A stretch of DNA of 12,529 nucleotides from VFZL01 sp046734915 (GTDB taxonomy: Bacteria > Acidobacteriota > Vicinamibacteria > Vicinamibacterales > CAVVIG01). A model generated the notes under the pieces. That model made no database searches. It was not told where the DNA came from and worked only from the letters and a program-made list of their open reading frames with translations. The stretch lies in assembly GCA_046734915.1 (NCBI GenBank), contig JBKPSC010000279.1, positions 1 to 12,529 of the forward strand, written 5' to 3'. Both the position numbers and the translations under genes were made by a program. This document shows, one piece after another, positions 11,943 to 12,529 of this stretch (its first letter is position 1; every line of letters starts with the position of its first letter).

Positions 11943-12529
11943 GCCTTCGTCAGAAGCTCGAGTTCCTGGCGGTACGCGGCGTCATCGCGTTCATTCACGT
12001 CGCGCCACGCGCGGTGATCGACGCCTGCGGCAGCGCGCTCGGCGGCGCGTTCTACCTGATCGATCGGCGCCACCGCCGCATCGCCCTCCAGAACGTTGCT
12101 GCGGCGTTTCCGGGTCGAGCCGTCAGCGAGCAGCGGGCCATCGTCCGCGGCGCGTTCGCGCACTTCGGCCGTCTGCTGTTTGCCGTGCTCGAGTTCGCGA
12201 CGCTGGCTCCCGAGTCGATGCTGGCGCGGGTCGAATTCGAGGGCGAAGATCGAGTCCGACTGGCGCACGCCCAGAACAAGGGCGTCCTCTTCGTCACCGG
12301 GCATTTCGGGTTCTGGGAGCTTCAGGCCATGGTGCACGCCCTGCGACTGCCGCCGATGGCCGTGCTGGCGCGGACGCTCGACAACCGGGCCCTGAACGAT
12401 CTGCTGGAGCGGATACGCACGCGCACCGGCAACACAGTCATCTATCGGCAGGGAACCATGCGCCGCGTGATGCGCGTGCTGCAGGCGGGCCAGGGGGTTG
12501 GCGTGCTGATCGATAAGCACAACCTCAGC
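11939..12529 (+). CDS. LpxL/HtrB-type late lipid A acyltransferase, 5' part only
   Basis: The frame opens at GTG 11939, overlapping the lpxK stop by 4 bases. GGAGG at 11922-11926 could serve as ribosome-binding site, though 12 bases of spacing is long. It is open to the window end, giving 197 residues of the usual 290-310. The family (PF03279) transfers a secondary acyl chain from acyl-ACP to Kdo-lipid A at the inner membrane. Visible parts are a hydrophobic N-terminal helix (about 9-41), RRIALQNVAAAFPG (46-59), the active-site motif GHFGFWE with His122 and Glu127 (H-x4-E), and GVGVLIDKHN near the cut. In many relatives the last motif reads LIDQ or LIDQN; here Lys replaces Gln. Whether it adds laurate, myristate or another chain cannot be told, so no gene symbol is given. 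Confidence 0.93.
   Translation, partial: MSLRQKLEFLAVRGVIAFIHVAPRAVIDACGSALGGAFYLIDRRHRRIALQNVAAAFPGRAVSEQRAIVRGAFAHFGRLLFAVLEFATLAPESMLARVEFEGEDRVRLAHAQNKGVLFVTGHFGFWELQAMVHALRLPPMAVLARTLDNRALNDLLERIRTRTGNTVIYRQGTMRRVMRVLQAGQGVGVLIDKHNLS

Overview
The window reads as chromosomal DNA from a high-GC Gram-negative bacterium. Late lipid A and LPS-core genes (waaA, lpxK, an LpxL/HtrB-type acyltransferase) show an outer membrane with Kdo-lipid A. The soluble winged-helix plus TPR regulator, the VOC/DUF1801 pair and the overall gene style suggest Acidobacteriota, perhaps the class Vicinamibacteria. That placement is an inference from family distribution; no rRNA or universal marker was available to confirm it.

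Layout, left to right. (1) 1-489: the 3' end of a VOC/PhnB-like gene, then a DUF1801 gene that looks broken. (2) 577-2254: a possible very small tRNA-associated island. A complete tRNA-Leu(GAG) on the minus strand (2168-2254) has its 3' part, including CCA, repeated 1591 bp away at 577-637 in the same orientation. Between the copies lie a hairpin, one FAD-dependent oxidoreductase gene and the tRNA terminator, with no integrase. (3) 2342-4570: an alpha/beta hydrolase on the minus strand, divergent from a winged-helix/TPR regulator on the plus strand. (4) 9400 down to 4658, minus strand: a probable operon gap - pgk - tpiA - acyltransferase-3 - secG. This is the familiar glycolytic/secG cluster with a membrane O-acyltransferase inserted before secG and a heptad-repeat hairpin between gap and pgk. 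(5) 9540-12529, plus strand: waaA - lpxK - LpxL/HtrB-like acyltransferase (cut by the window end), tightly packed and probably co-transcribed.

How the parts fit. GAPDH, PGK and TIM perform three consecutive or linked steps of lower glycolysis/gluconeogenesis. SecG is a small subunit of the Sec translocon. The inserted acyltransferase probably acylates an envelope glycan or lipid. WaaA, LpxK and the late acyltransferase complete Kdo-lipid A. The gap and waaA operons diverge from a 139 bp spacer in which my best promoter candidates overlap, so central carbon flux and LPS synthesis may compete for RNA polymerase there.

I found no CRISPR array, no transposase or integrase, no rRNA and no clear riboswitch. 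The strongest unusual signals are the tRNA-Leu duplication around the FAD oxidoreductase gene, the (GTCTTAN)n heptad hairpin between gap and pgk, and the acyltransferase inside the glycolytic operon.
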